DNA of 64,000 bases from Advenella incenata (GCF_004217095.1 NZ_SHKO01000002.1:744001-808000), one strand, 5' to 3'. Positions 31,722-40,937 are shown, counted from the first letter of the stretch. The notes: generated from the sequence alone by a model not told the origin. Numbers and translations are program-made.

Positions 31722-32993
31722 TCATATCACATGGATTTGTACAGTTCGACGATCAATGCATTGGTGTATTTGATCAGCGTTCAATAACAACTGCCTGTCG
31801 GCTCCAGGCTTTCCGATAAGTTGTACGCCCAGTGGCAGCCCCTCGGGTGACTGGGCGGTTGGCAAATGTATGGCAGGCCAGCCAAGCAGCGTCCAGATTC
31901 GATTGAAGGTGGATTCGCCTGTGCTTTTCAATCCACGGGGTGCAGCACCTTTTGCGCTGGGCGTCAATATCACATCTGTGTCCTGTAGCGCATGCAGCAA
32001 GCGCGCCTCAGAAGACCTTGCTGTGCTGAGTGCAAGGTGATAGTCAGCCGTTGAAATACCAGCGCCCTGTTCGCAAGTTGCACGCAGTGTTGTACTGAAG
32101 CGGCTCCAGTTCGCCGCATGTGTTGTCTGTATGCTGCGCGCCATTTCATAGAACATGATTATTTTATGCGCAGTGGTCAGCGTGTTCCATTCGTCTTCGA
32201 TGCTCAGCAAAGACAGGTTGGCGCTGTTTTCTGTCAGGCGGGTACATGCCATGTCCATTTCGCTTACTGTCTCGGCATTGGGGCCGGCGTGTAATGCATC
32301 TACGCGAGCCACCCGCAAACCGTCGATCATGATGGGCGACGGCGCTGGCTGGTGTGGCAGCAGGACCTGGGCAATACGATCGGCCAGTTTCACATTTGTC
32401 GTAAACCAGCCCAGCGTGTCCAGGCGCTGGCTCACGCCCGTCACGCCTTTCATGGGCACAAGGCCATACGTGGGTTTGAACCCGACTGTCCCACAGTACG
32501 CGGCAGGGCGGATGATCGAGCCTCCAGTCTGGGTGCCAAGTGCAGCCTCTACCATCCTGCATGCCACGGCTGCAGCCGATCCGCTGGACGATCCGCCAGG
32601 CGTATGCGCCGGATTCCACGGGTTGCTCGTAGGTCCGGGGTGAGCGTATGCCATTTCGGCGGTGACCGTTTTACCCACAGGTATCGCGCCGGCCTCCCGT
32701 AAAAGCGCTACGCAATCGGCATCGGCGTCTGCGCATGGTAATGGCGCATTTTGCGTCACGCCGTTGCCGGTAGGCATGCCGGCAACATCGATAATGTCCT
32801 TGATTCCCACCGCCAGTCCTGAAAGCGACCCTTCCTGAGCCCGCGCTTTCAGCTCCTTTAGCGTACGGGCCAGAGCGTCCCGCTCAAACCAGGCCCAGGC
32901 TTGCACGGTAGGTTCGTGCCGGCCGATATGGTCCAGCAATTGGCTATGTATGTCGGGATCACGCAGATCTTCGTAGGAATTGGTCGCATTCAT
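31722..32993 (-). CDS. Amidase (amidase signature family)
   Basis: A 423-aa amidase from the ATG at 32993 (an upstream frame extends to 33083 but reads atypically). The Ser-Ser-Lys triad is visible: Lys in LAVGIKDIIDVAGMPTGNG, the cis-Ser/Ser block in PGGSSSGSAAAVACRMVEAALGTQTGGSIIRPAAYCGTVGFKPTYG. The C-terminus PEGLPLGVQLIGKPGADRQLLLNADQIHQ is typical. It hydrolyses an amide or a related C-N bond. It is divergent from the PrpF-like gene, with 126 bp between starts. A fragment of a related amidase 3' end lies at 51919-52020. Confidence 0.92.
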   Translation of the reverse strand: MNATNSYEDLRDPDIHSQLLDHIGRHEPTVQAWAWFERDALARTLKELKARAQEGSLSGLAVGIKDIIDVAGMPTGNGVTQNAPLPCADADADCVALLREAGAIPVGKTVTAEMAYAHPGPTSNPWNPAHTPGGSSSGSAAAVACRMVEAALGTQTGGSIIRPAAYCGTVGFKPTYGLVPMKGVTGVSQRLDTLGWFTTNVKLADRIAQVLLPHQPAPSPIMIDGLRVARVDALHAGPNAETVSEMDMACTRLTENSANLSLLSIEDEWNTLTTAHKIIMFYEMARSIQTTHAANWSRFSTTLRATCEQGAGISTADYHLALSTARSSEARLLHALQDTDVILTPSAKGAAPRGLKSTGESTFNRIWTLLGWPAIHLPTAQSPEGLPLGVQLIGKPGADRQLLLNADQIHQCIDRRTVQIHVI

Positions 32994-33119
32994 TCTCTGG
33001 AGTATGCGGCAAAACGGGCAGGGCGCGGCGTGACTTTTTGGAAGTGCCGTCGTTCCGAATGATTGTTTGTCACGGCAGCGCAAGTTGGGCGAGAATGCAT
33101 TACATAGGAGGCATACTCA

Positions 33120-34256
33120 ATGCACACATTTTCTGATCAGCTTGGTTTGCCCTGCGTTGTCATGCGTGGAGGTACATCCAAGGGCCCGTTCTTTCTGGCA
33201 TCCGATCTGCCCCCGCCGGGCGAGCAGCGCGATCGCATCTTGCTGCGGGTTTTGGGCGCGCTTGAGCCCAGGCGTATCGACGGCATTGGCGGGCCGGACC
33301 CGCTGGTGAACAAAATTGCGATTATCTCTCCGTCCAAACGCGCCGATGCTGATGTGGATTACCTGTTCGCTCAAGTCTGCGTTCACAAAAATACGATTGA
33401 TTACAACGTCAACTGTGGCAATATGCTGGCGGCCGTCGGTCCCTACGCCATTGACCAGGGTTTGGTGAAAGCTGAAGGTCAGGCAACCACGGTCCGGATA
33501 TTCAATGTCAACACCGCCAAGCGCATCGTCGCTACGGTACAGACCGATAATGGGCGTACTCTGTACCAGGGTGATGCGCGGATCGACGGCGTGCCGGGCC
33601 AGGCTGCGCCAGTCTGGTTGCGCTTTGAAGACATGGCGGGCGCCAAGACCGGCAAATTGCTGCCAACCGGAAACGTTGTCGATATCATGGACGGCATCGA
33701 GGTGAGCTGCGTGGATGCCGCGGTACCCATGGCCATTGTCGCAGCCGACGCATTCGGGCTGACGGGGCATGAGCCTGCCGAGGTAATTAATGCCGACGCC
33801 GATTTGCTGGCGAAGGTGGAAAATTTGCGCTGTATTGCCGGCCGCGCCATGGGCCTGGGCGACGTATCGCGCTCTGAAATGCCCAAGCTGACGCTGGTGG
33901 CGGCGCCTGCCGGCAACGACGCGACACTGGCCGCCCGCTATTTCATGCCCTATACATGCCATTCCGGCTTTGCCGTGACCGGTGCGGTTTGCCTGGGGGT
34001 GGCCGCGTTTCTAGGCGGCTCTGTCGCCCAACGCGTTGCCCGGCACACATCCGGCCCCGTCTGTATTGAACACCCACAGGGAAGTATCGAGGTGGATGTG
34101 CAGTGCTATAGTGCTGGCGCCGATGGCGATCCGGACATACGCGCGGTCAGTCTGCTGCGTACTGCCAGGCGATTGTTCGCAGGGACCGTCTATGTCCCGG
34201 ATAGCCTCGTATCCGAAGCGCTGGAACCTATTTTTCAGGAGCTAGTCACATCATGA
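33120..34256 (+). CDS. PrpF-family isomerase (4-oxalomesaconate tautomerase / methylaconitate isomerase type)
   Basis: A 378-aa protein of the PrpF family (diaminopimelate-epimerase-like fold): PCVVMRGGTSKGPFFLASDLP, IDGIGGPDPLVNKIAIISPS and YNVNCGNMLAAVGPYAI with the active-site Cys. PrpF proteins move double bonds in tricarboxylates, e.g. 4-oxalomesaconate in gallate breakdown or 2-methylaconitate. It overlaps the TTT receptor gene by 4 bp, so the pair likely handles an unsaturated polycarboxylate. It is divergent from the amidase; LysR at the module end probably regulates both. Confidence 0.9.
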   Translation: MHTFSDQLGLPCVVMRGGTSKGPFFLASDLPPPGEQRDRILLRVLGALEPRRIDGIGGPDPLVNKIAIISPSKRADADVDYLFAQVCVHKNTIDYNVNCGNMLAAVGPYAIDQGLVKAEGQATTVRIFNVNTAKRIVATVQTDNGRTLYQGDARIDGVPGQAAPVWLRFEDMAGAKTGKLLPTGNVVDIMDGIEVSCVDAAVPMAIVAADAFGLTGHEPAEVINADADLLAKVENLRCIAGRAMGLGDVSRSEMPKLTLVAAPAGNDATLAARYFMPYTCHSGFAVTGAVCLGVAAFLGGSVAQRVARHTSGPVCIEHPQGSIEVDVQCYSAGADGDPDIRAVSLLRTARRLFAGTVYVPDSLVSEALEPIFQELVTS

Positions 34257-35227
34257 ATCGCCGCCAATTCCTTCTTAGTGGATCAATTGCCGCAGGTACA
34301 TTCGCTTTCCCGACTGTTTTTGCCTCAAACTATCCCACGCGTCCGGTGAGTCTTATTGTGCCATTTCCGGCTGGTGGCGGCACCGATACTCTGGCTCGTC
34401 GCCTGGCCCGGTTTGCCGCGGAAAAATGGGGTGTGCCCGTCGTTGTGGAAAACAGGCCCGGTGCGGGTGGCGGGATTGGCGCAGCCCAGGTGGCGTCAGC
34501 CAAACCCGATGGCCACACGCTGCTGATGACCACGGCCGGAGTCAGCTCCATTAATCCCGAGCTCTACAGCAAGCTATCCTATGATCCGGCTACGCAATTT
34601 AGCCCGATCAGCCGTGTCGCATCGACCGTGTTTGTCGTCGTGGTCAACCCGTCATTGCAAGTGAAATCAATAAAAGAACTTGTCGCCCTGGCCAAAAGCA
34701 AACCAGGTGCCTTGACCTTCGGCACCGCAGGTAACGGCGCCGCCGGCCACTTACCGGCGGAACTGTTCAAGAAAATGGCGGAAGTGGAAATCCAACATAT
34801 CCCATATCGCGGCACTTCCCCTGCGCTTGTGGATCTGCAGGGTGGGCAGATCTCGATGATGTTCGCCATTCTTGGCGCCGCGTTGCCTGCCATCAAATCA
34901 GGCGCTTTGCGTGCCCTGGCCACGACCGGTCAACAGCGCTCGGTCGTATTGCCGGATCTGCCCACGGTTGCCGAAGACGCATTACCTGGTTATTCCGCCG
35001 ATGAATGGTGGGGCGTGGCCGCGCCCGCAGGCACGCCACCGGCAGCCATTGACCGCTGGAATTTGGCCATGGGGGAGTTTTTCAAAGATGCCGAGTCAAA
35101 TGCCTGGCTTGTCGGTAGCGGTTTTGAACCGGCATATGATTCACCCAGCGCATTTTCAGACTTGATTGCCAATGACCGCAAGAAGTGGAGCAAGGTTATT
35201 CACGATGCAGGCGTTGTCGTGGGCTGA
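34253..35227 (+). CDS. TTT receptor, Bug family, with twin-arginine-type signal
   Basis: A 324-aa receptor. The N-terminus MNRRQFLLSGSIAAGTFAFPTVFA carries an RR-x-F-L motif, suggesting Tat export, unlike the Sec-type signals of the other three receptors here. Family motifs: YPTRPVSLIVPFPAGGGTDTLARRLARF, VENRPGAGGGIGAAQVASAKPDGHTLLMTTAG. Overlap of 4 bp with the PrpF gene links it to that enzyme. Its stop directly abuts the convergent LysR stop. No membrane subunits are nearby. Confidence 0.92.
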   Translation: MNRRQFLLSGSIAAGTFAFPTVFASNYPTRPVSLIVPFPAGGGTDTLARRLARFAAEKWGVPVVVENRPGAGGGIGAAQVASAKPDGHTLLMTTAGVSSINPELYSKLSYDPATQFSPISRVASTVFVVVVNPSLQVKSIKELVALAKSKPGALTFGTAGNGAAGHLPAELFKKMAEVEIQHIPYRGTSPALVDLQGGQISMMFAILGAALPAIKSGALRALATTGQQRSVVLPDLPTVAEDALPGYSADEWWGVAAPAGTPPAAIDRWNLAMGEFFKDAESNAWLVGSGFEPAYDSPSAFSDLIANDRKKWSKVIHDAGVVVG

Positions 35228-36166
35228 TCATGCCGTCTTTGCCGCATCCTGGCTGCCCAGCAAGCTCAGCAGTCGGGAGGCGGCTGGCGACAAGATGACA
35301 CCCGGGTCGCAGACCAGGCACAAATCGAATTTTGCCCAGGAGTCTTTCAACGAAACCAGCGAGATATCCGGCGCAGTAATTAGCTGCGTCGGACTCAGGG
35401 GTACCACCGCAATGCCTGCACCGGCGCGCACCAGCGAGAACACGGCAGAAAAACTGGTAACCAGCGAGTCGAGCGCCACGTCTTCCGATAGCGCAGATGA
35501 TGGCGCACCTGCCAGGCGCCCAAGGGCGCTATCGGCTGCTCGGCCAATATGCGGATAAGCAAGCGTATCGGCATATTGAACGGCATCTTGCCCAGCCAAG
35601 GGGTGGTTCTTCGGAACCGCCAATACCAAAGGCGTGCTCCGATATGGACGCGCCGTGAGCGCACCCAGTTCGGTCTGCGCACTGGCAATTCCAATATCTG
35701 CCCAGCCCTCGGCGACCGCCTGCACAACGGCAATGCTTGTGGCTTCGCGAACCGATATCCTGATGTCGGGATATTGACGATTGAAATACACCAACTGATC
35801 GGCAAGCCCGCAAGCCAGGCCGGAAGTATTGGAAGCCAGGCGCACGCTTCCGGCCGTGCCGTCCGTAAAGTCGGCCATATCATTCTGAAGGTTGTGAAAC
35901 TCTTTCAGTATTAACTGGGCCCGGCGTGAAAGCGCAACGCCTGCCTGGTTTAGCCTTGCCCCCTGGGAATGACGCTCCAGTATTGCTGTGCCCAGTTGAT
36001 CTTCCAGCTCCAATATTCGTTTGCTAACAGCGGAGGCCGTCAGGTGCATGCTTTCAGCGGCACGGGCTACGCTGCCCGTAGCCTTAACCGCCAGTACCAG
36101 TTGCAAGGTGAACAAGTCAAAGCGTGGCATGGTGGCCTGTATTTTTGTTTTCATGGGTTTGCTCAA
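35228..36166 (-). CDS. LysR-family transcriptional regulator
   Basis: LTTR of 312 aa with HTH FTLQLVLAVKATGSVARAAESMHLTASAVSKRILELEDQLGTAILERHSQGARLNQAG, and an effector domain starting near residue 90 (GSVRLASNTSGLACGLADQLVYF). It converges on the TTT receptor gene with no intervening bases, and is the most likely regulator of the amidase and PrpF/TTT units. The upstream side faces the second copy of the membrane-protein gene. Confidence 0.92.
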   Translation of the reverse strand: MSKPMKTKIQATMPRFDLFTLQLVLAVKATGSVARAAESMHLTASAVSKRILELEDQLGTAILERHSQGARLNQAGVALSRRAQLILKEFHNLQNDMADFTDGTAGSVRLASNTSGLACGLADQLVYFNRQYPDIRISVREATSIAVVQAVAEGWADIGIASAQTELGALTARPYRSTPLVLAVPKNHPLAGQDAVQYADTLAYPHIGRAADSALGRLAGAPSSALSEDVALDSLVTSFSAVFSLVRAGAGIAVVPLSPTQLITAPDISLVSLKDSWAKFDLCLVCDPGVILSPAASRLLSLLGSQDAAKTA

Positions 36167-36471
36167 AAGCGTTTAGTTCAGTGTTGGGGGTTCTGGTTGG
36201 GAAGTGAGCTGCGTGTTCGGGATGCAATAATGGCAGCCAGGTGGAGACTACGTTGATAAATGTAATTATTGGTCAGTAAGTTAGCGGAATTTTGTGAAAT
36301 TGTCGAGACTCTTACTGATAGGTGATGATGAACCTGGTTGCGCTGCAGGTTGTTCAAACTTAAAAATACGGCTTTAGCGCAAAGTTCATGGCGCTGCTCC
36401 AGCAGAGTGATAGAATAGCGCGCGGCTGAAATTGGGCTGAAAATAACATCAACGCCAACATTAACAACAAC
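36167..36471. other. 305-bp gap before membrane-protein copy B
   Basis: No gene is visible. The right part (from about 36313) is homologous to the upstream region of copy A. It contains the conserved CAGAGTGATAGAATAGCGCG block and the start-proximal ACATCAACNNNNAC region. Confidence 0.5.
36411..36416 (+). promoter_or_regulatory. -10 element of membrane-protein gene copy B
   Basis: TAGAAT lies in the block AGAGTGATAGAATAGCGCG that is identical in copy A. The -35 is less clear here: TTCATG at 36385-36390 gives a 20-bp spacer, so this copy may be weaker or activator-dependent. Confidence 0.4.
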
Positions 36472-37488
36472 ATGAAAAAACTTGACTATCTTGAACAAAA
36501 AATAATGGCCGCTGGCCGGCTTGCCTTGGTCTTGCTGGGGGTGATCTTCCTGGCGTTTGCCATCTGGTGGGTTGTCCTGAGCGTGCCTAACGGCTGGCGG
36601 CTGTATCTGGCCGACAATGACCAGACCAGCGTACAGAAAGCTGCGGGCTTTAAGCCCGATGCAAAGGCTTTTGAGGATGCGGTTCGTAGCACACAGGCCA
36701 GTACGACCGGCGAGGACGAAGACACGATCAAACTGCACGAAGCAATGAAAACGCAGGACATCGCTGCGCATTACGATAACATCATCCGCCAGATCCACGC
36801 CTTTGCCGATAGCAAGCCCGAAGAGCGCGCACGTATTGAAGCAGCCGCGCTAGAGAACGGCACGGTGCCGCTGGCTCCGGTCGAGTTTGAGGCCGTTGAT
36901 AAGTACACCACCCTTTGTGGTCCCGAGTCTGATGCAACGGCTGCCGCCGTTGAAGCTGCTGCCGCCGCTGTTGCCGCCGACGCCGCAGCGACGGTTGACG
37001 CGCAAGCGGAAGCCGCGGATGAAGAGGCGCAGACTGAAGTGGACGTGCTCCCGCATTGCGGCAAGTCGACCGTGCGCGGCACAATCGTGGAGAATCTGAA
37101 TACCGTTCTGTACACTGCGGACAGCGACGAAGACAAGCTCGCCCTGCACAAAGCCTTTATCGCAGGTCTGGACCAAAGTGTGAGTGGCTATCTGGATGGC
37201 AAGACGCCGCGTGATTCCCTGTTCGCGCTGCCTGCTGTGCAGATTAGCACCACATTGATTTCGTCTTTCTCAACGCAATTCTCGGAAAAACTCAATGCCT
37301 CGGACGCCGATGACCGCTTGGGCAACGAAATGGAAAAACTCATTAAAGGCGTCACGCCACTGACTGTGCTGGCCAATCCGTTTGTGATCGGCGTGCTGGT
37401 GTTCCTGGTGGTATTCGTAAACCTGATGATGATGCTAGCTGTGATGCGCATTGGGCGTCGGCTGGACCAGGATGCAACGAAGTCGTAA
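36472..37488 (+). CDS. Two-TM inner membrane protein of unknown function, copy B
   Basis: A 338-aa paralog of the protein at 30536-31480, with the same N-terminal helix (GRLALVLLGVIFLAFAIWWVVLSV) and C-terminal helix (PFVIGVLVFLVVFVNLMMMLAVMRIG). It differs in the middle: after TLCGPESD an Ala/Glu-rich low-complexity stretch of about 40 residues (runs such as AAVEAAAAAVAADAAA, then AQAEAADEEAQTEVD) is inserted before the shared HCGKSTVRGTIVENLNTVLY block. The paired Cys positions are kept. No family was recognised. Confidence 0.75.
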   Translation: MKKLDYLEQKIMAAGRLALVLLGVIFLAFAIWWVVLSVPNGWRLYLADNDQTSVQKAAGFKPDAKAFEDAVRSTQASTTGEDEDTIKLHEAMKTQDIAAHYDNIIRQIHAFADSKPEERARIEAAALENGTVPLAPVEFEAVDKYTTLCGPESDATAAAVEAAAAAVAADAAATVDAQAEAADEEAQTEVDVLPHCGKSTVRGTIVENLNTVLYTADSDEDKLALHKAFIAGLDQSVSGYLDGKTPRDSLFALPAVQISTTLISSFSTQFSEKLNASDADDRLGNEMEKLIKGVTPLTVLANPFVIGVLVFLVVFVNLMMMLAVMRIGRRLDQDATKS

Positions 37489-37511
37489 GTTGGACAATAG
37501 AGCAAGATAAT

Positions 37512-37549
37512 AATCCGCGCCATTTTGTATGTGGCGCGGATTTTTTTTT
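37512..37549 (+). terminator. Rho-independent terminator, copy B
   Basis: AATCCGCGCCA (37512-37522) pairs with TGGCGCGGATT (37532-37542), followed by a T-run, 23 bp after the stop. It is nearly identical to the copy A terminator, and the next bases GGAAAGACGGTT are shared too. Confidence 0.9.
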
Positions 37550-37673
37550 GGAAAGACGGTTCAGTACTGATTCTTGCGGTCTTGCATGCTTGTGTCATCT
37601 TCAGTCGTTCGTGCGATCGACTGCGATATGACAAATGAGTAGCCGACTGCAACCGGTCAAACCATTAAATAAT

Positions 37674-38783
37674 TTAATTCACCCGAAACTTGGCAATGAC
37701 TTTCTCATCCAGTTTTAACCCCCATCCCGGTCCTTCGGGAACCTTGTATACGCCATTGATAAACGGATTTCGATTTTCGACGAGACTATAAAATAGAGGG
37801 TCACGATCCGGGTGGAAAACTTCCAGGAATGTGCCATTTGGGATCGAGGCCAACAGGTGCGCCGATACTTGGGGTTCCTCGTGGTGGGCCATTTCAACTT
37901 CGAAAGACATTGCCATGGCCGCAACGCGGCGCCATTCCGTGGGGCCGCCACTCCAGCTGGCGTCAAAGTTGCAGACGTCTATCGATCGATCCATCATGAG
38001 ATCGCGACAACCGCCACGGTGGTATTCACTTTGCCCAGCTGCGACCGGAATACCGGTTACCTGGCGAACAAGCGCCATGGATGATCTATCGTTATACCAC
38101 CGGCAAGGCTCTTCGAACCAACGGATATTACAATCTTGCACTGCAAGCCCGAACTTGATCGCGTCCCGCTGGGTGAATCCTTGATTTGCATCGACACACA
38201 GGATAAAGTCATCACCTACCGCCGCACGCGCCGCTTTTACCCGGGCGGCATCTTCTTCGGGGCTCCTGCCACCGACCTTAAATTTGCACCCTGCTAGCCC
38301 GTCTTTTCTTAATGCCTCCATTTCGGTGCCGAAGTCTGCCAGCTGCTTACCTTCCTCGTAGTACCCTGCAATAGCGATGACCTGCAGACTGTCACGGTAG
38401 CCGCCCCAAAGCTTATAGAGAGGTTGGTTAAGCGCCTTGCCCCAGGCATCCAGAACGGCGCTATCGATGCATGCCTGCGCATTGGTCGCCAGCTTGCGGT
38501 CGCGCAGGATATTGTAGGTGGGGGCCAGGGCTGCCTGCCACACTTGTTCGCTTGAAAAAATGTCCAGTCCAATAACTTTGGGTTTGATTTCTTCGTGAAT
38601 GATTTTCAGGATCTCGGCCTGCGTTTCGAATTCGTCACCGTTATAGCATTCACCAATAATGCCCTCATCGGTATATATCCGGGTAATAATCGTACAGCGG
38701 TGAGTCATGTGGTAATAGCTGCCCTTGAAGGTTTTGGGCAATGGCATTTCAAGGGCGATTGTTTCAATATCTGTGATTTTCAC
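37674..38783 (-). CDS. Enolase-superfamily (mandelate racemase/muconate lactonizing type) enzyme
   Basis: A 369-aa enzyme of the mandelate racemase subgroup. Catalytic features are in order: KxK in GCKFKVGG, metal ligands in LCVDANQGF, IRWFEEPCRW and VAAGQSEYHRGG, and the catalytic His in EMAHHEEPQV. Such enzymes abstract a proton alpha to a carboxylate, usually as sugar-acid dehydratases or racemases. It is the last gene of a five-gene operon with an ABC importer and a second enolase-superfamily enzyme (9 bp after the ATPase). The exact substrate is not readable. Confidence 0.88.
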   Translation of the reverse strand: MKITDIETIALEMPLPKTFKGSYYHMTHRCTIITRIYTDEGIIGECYNGDEFETQAEILKIIHEEIKPKVIGLDIFSSEQVWQAALAPTYNILRDRKLATNAQACIDSAVLDAWGKALNQPLYKLWGGYRDSLQVIAIAGYYEEGKQLADFGTEMEALRKDGLAGCKFKVGGRSPEEDAARVKAARAAVGDDFILCVDANQGFTQRDAIKFGLAVQDCNIRWFEEPCRWYNDRSSMALVRQVTGIPVAAGQSEYHRGGCRDLMMDRSIDVCNFDASWSGGPTEWRRVAAMAMSFEVEMAHHEEPQVSAHLLASIPNGTFLEVFHPDRDPLFYSLVENRNPFINGVYKVPEGPGWGLKLDEKVIAKFRVN

Positions 38784-38792
38784 GTTGCATCC

Positions 38793-39893
38793 TTATTGTT
38801 TGGTGAAGATGGTCAGGCATTCAATTGGAAACTCAATTTGCACGTTCTCGGCCTGCGCAAAGCGAGGCACCGTGCCAAGTTCGACGATGTCCATGATTTG
38901 CCCAAAGAAAGACAGGGTATATAGCGTCTGGGTGCCGAGATACTGGCGATGAAGAACGCGTGCTTCATGCAAGCCTGGTCGAAGAGCCAAAGCGTGGTCG
39001 TACATTTTTACATTCTCTGGCCGTATCGCCATCTGCGCCTGGCCTGCCTGGACTCGGAAGTCTGCAGGCAGGACCATGAGTCGTTCTGCATGCCCATCAA
39101 TGTAGACTTCACGAGATCCACCGGGCAGGTCACGCAGATGCACATTCAGTACCGTCGCGGCACCGGTAAAGTTCGCAACGAACAAGTCTCTCGGATTGTT
39201 ATAGACTTCCGTGGGCACGTCGTGCTGCAACATTTGGCCGTCCTTCATGACGCCTATCCGGTCGCCAATAACAACCGCTTCGGCTTGGTCATGTGTTACA
39301 TACAATGCCGTTACGCCGGCGTCTTTGACGATTTTGCGCAGATCGTCGCGCAACCTGATCCGCAACTTCGCGTCCAGGTTTGACAGGGGTTCATCCAGAA
39401 GAAGCAGGGTGGGTTTATAGGAGAGGCTGCGCGCCAGCGCAACCCGTTGCATTTGACCGCCACTGAGTGCGACAACCGGCCTGTCTGCATATTCCTGCAG
39501 CCCGACCAGCTCCAACGCTTCCTGTGCTTGCGAGCGTATATCCTTGCGCGACAGCTTCTTATTGCGCAAGGGATACTCAACGTTTTGCCGTACCGACATA
39601 TGTGGCCATACCGCATAGGACTGAAAAACCATGCCAAGATTGCGATGCTGAGGTGCTATGAAAATCCCGTTTGCGGGGTCAGCCACAATGCGGCCGCCGA
39701 TACTGATGGTCCCGCCGGTGGGATGGTCAAGGCCTGCAACGGAGCGTAAAGTGGTCGTTTTTCCACATCCGGACGGCCCCAGCAACGCCAGGATATTGCC
39801 TGCTTCGATCGTAAATGAAACGTTATCGACCGCCGGCTTCATGCCGGCGCCGTAGCTTTTCATCAGGTTCGTGATGACGAGTTCAGAAGACAT
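38793..39893 (-). CDS. ABC transporter ATP-binding protein, Fe3+/spermidine-putrescine type
   Basis: A 366-aa ATPase from the ATG at 39893, with GAGGTG upstream; an extension to 39941 would overlap the receptor gene. Walker A GPSGCGKTT, Q-loop FQSYAVWPHMSV, signature LSGGQMQRVALARSL, Walker B LLLLDEPLSNLD, and H-loop YVTHDQAEAV are intact. The C-terminal TOBE-like domain (about residues 280-366) fits the FbpC/PotA class. The operon also encodes a receptor and a fused permease; the two enolase-superfamily enzymes imply a carboxylate or sugar acid rather than iron. Confidence 0.92.
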   Translation of the reverse strand: MSSELVITNLMKSYGAGMKPAVDNVSFTIEAGNILALLGPSGCGKTTTLRSVAGLDHPTGGTISIGGRIVADPANGIFIAPQHRNLGMVFQSYAVWPHMSVRQNVEYPLRNKKLSRKDIRSQAQEALELVGLQEYADRPVVALSGGQMQRVALARSLSYKPTLLLLDEPLSNLDAKLRIRLRDDLRKIVKDAGVTALYVTHDQAEAVVIGDRIGVMKDGQMLQHDVPTEVYNNPRDLFVANFTGAATVLNVHLRDLPGGSREVYIDGHAERLMVLPADFRVQAGQAQMAIRPENVKMYDHALALRPGLHEARVLHRQYLGTQTLYTLSFFGQIMDIVELGTVPRFAQAENVQIEFPIECLTIFTKQ

Positions 39894-39901
39894 GCTGCAC
39901 C

Positions 39902-40921
39902 TCAGTGAACACCGAAAACCTGGTTCCACTTCGCCAGCCATTCGTTGCGCAGTGAAGTGAATTCCTTGCTATCGGGAATCCAGATTTTGGTGGAAGTATC
40001 TGCACCTTCGGGCATGGGCGCATTCTTCATGACAGAAAAACCGCCGCCATTTTTGACCCATGCGCTCTGGCCCTCTGCAGACAATGCCCAGTTCATGAAC
40101 AGCCGAGCTGCATTGGGATTCTTGCTATCTTTGACCACTCCAGCGACCGAAGCCGTCACGGGCACGCCCTCGGTGGGGTAAACCACTTTGATGGGTGCGC
40201 CGTCACGCACCATTGGAATGACCGAGTTCGACTGTACTCCACCCAGCAACGCTTCACCCCGCACAATGCCGCTGGCCGCCGGTGCCCCGCTGGGGTAAAG
40301 CATGGGTTTGTTCGCTGCCAGTTTTTCCCAGTAATCGTCGCCCACGACTTTCCGTTCGAAAAGTGCGCGTGTCCAGGTAGAGCCGCCGGAGTTGGCAACC
40401 ACGGTTCCCACTTTGCCTGCGTATTTCTTATCGGTCAGGTCAGCCCAACTGGTGGGTGGCGCGACACCGGAAGCGGCGTTGTATGCGATAACGAAACCCC
40501 ATACCGTCTTGGGCCATACATTGGGTATATCCTTTAGCGATTCCGGATACTGATCTGCATTTGGCGGTGCATAATTAGCAAACACCTGCGTGAAGCTTTG
40601 CACCAAGCCGCGGTCGGACATGTCGATGACGTCCGCGGCCAGTTTGCCGGCGGCCGCTTCCGTCTGGATTCGTGTCGCCAGACGACTACCAGGCGCCCGA
40701 ACAATTTCCACTTTTATGTTGGGGAATTTTTTGTTGAACTGCGCAACCAGGTCTTGTTCGGACTCCAGTTGGTTAGCGGTGTAAATGACCAGTTTTCCTT
40801 CTTTTTCTGCTGCTTTTACCAAATCAGCTTCAGTATTTGCTGATGCTGTACTCGTGAAAAATACCGTGATTAATGAAGCCAGCAGTAACCTGCGATTCAT
40901 TGTCTTTTGCAGTATCCTCAT
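39902..40921 (-). CDS. ABC transporter substrate-binding protein, Fe3+/2-aminoethylphosphonate type
   Basis: A 339-aa periplasmic receptor. The start at 40921 has AGGAG at good spacing. Signal peptide MNRRLLLASLITVFFTSTASA is followed by EADLVKAAEKEGKLVIYTANQLESEQDLVAQFNKKFPNIKVEIVRAPGS, typical of the extracellular solute-binding group 1/AfuA-like branch. No Tyr pair typical of ferric-binding proteins was noted. It is 8 bp before the ATPase gene and 16 bp after the permease gene. Confidence 0.88.
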   Translation of the reverse strand: MRILQKTMNRRLLLASLITVFFTSTASANTEADLVKAAEKEGKLVIYTANQLESEQDLVAQFNKKFPNIKVEIVRAPGSRLATRIQTEAAAGKLAADVIDMSDRGLVQSFTQVFANYAPPNADQYPESLKDIPNVWPKTVWGFVIAYNAASGVAPPTSWADLTDKKYAGKVGTVVANSGGSTWTRALFERKVVGDDYWEKLAANKPMLYPSGAPAASGIVRGEALLGGVQSNSVIPMVRDGAPIKVVYPTEGVPVTASVAGVVKDSKNPNAARLFMNWALSAEGQSAWVKNGGGFSVMKNAPMPEGADTSTKIWIPDSKEFTSLRNEWLAKWNQVFGVH

Positions 40922-40937
40922 GTGTGTCTCCTCACTT

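Larger units (their letters stand above)
36313..37570. repeat. Direct repeat copy B: promoter, membrane-protein gene and terminator
   Basis: This is the second copy of the unit at 30380-31560, in direct orientation. The terminator, the -10 region and both gene ends are near-identical by eye; the gene centre has diverged and gained an Ala-rich insertion. Recombination between copies would remove the amidase/PrpF/TTT/LysR module. Confidence 0.85.

Noticed and set aside
33117-33962. A 281-codon minus-strand open frame opposite the PrpF-like gene
   Set aside because: Antisense shadow of a conserved gene; composition rich in His, Arg and Gln without any motif.
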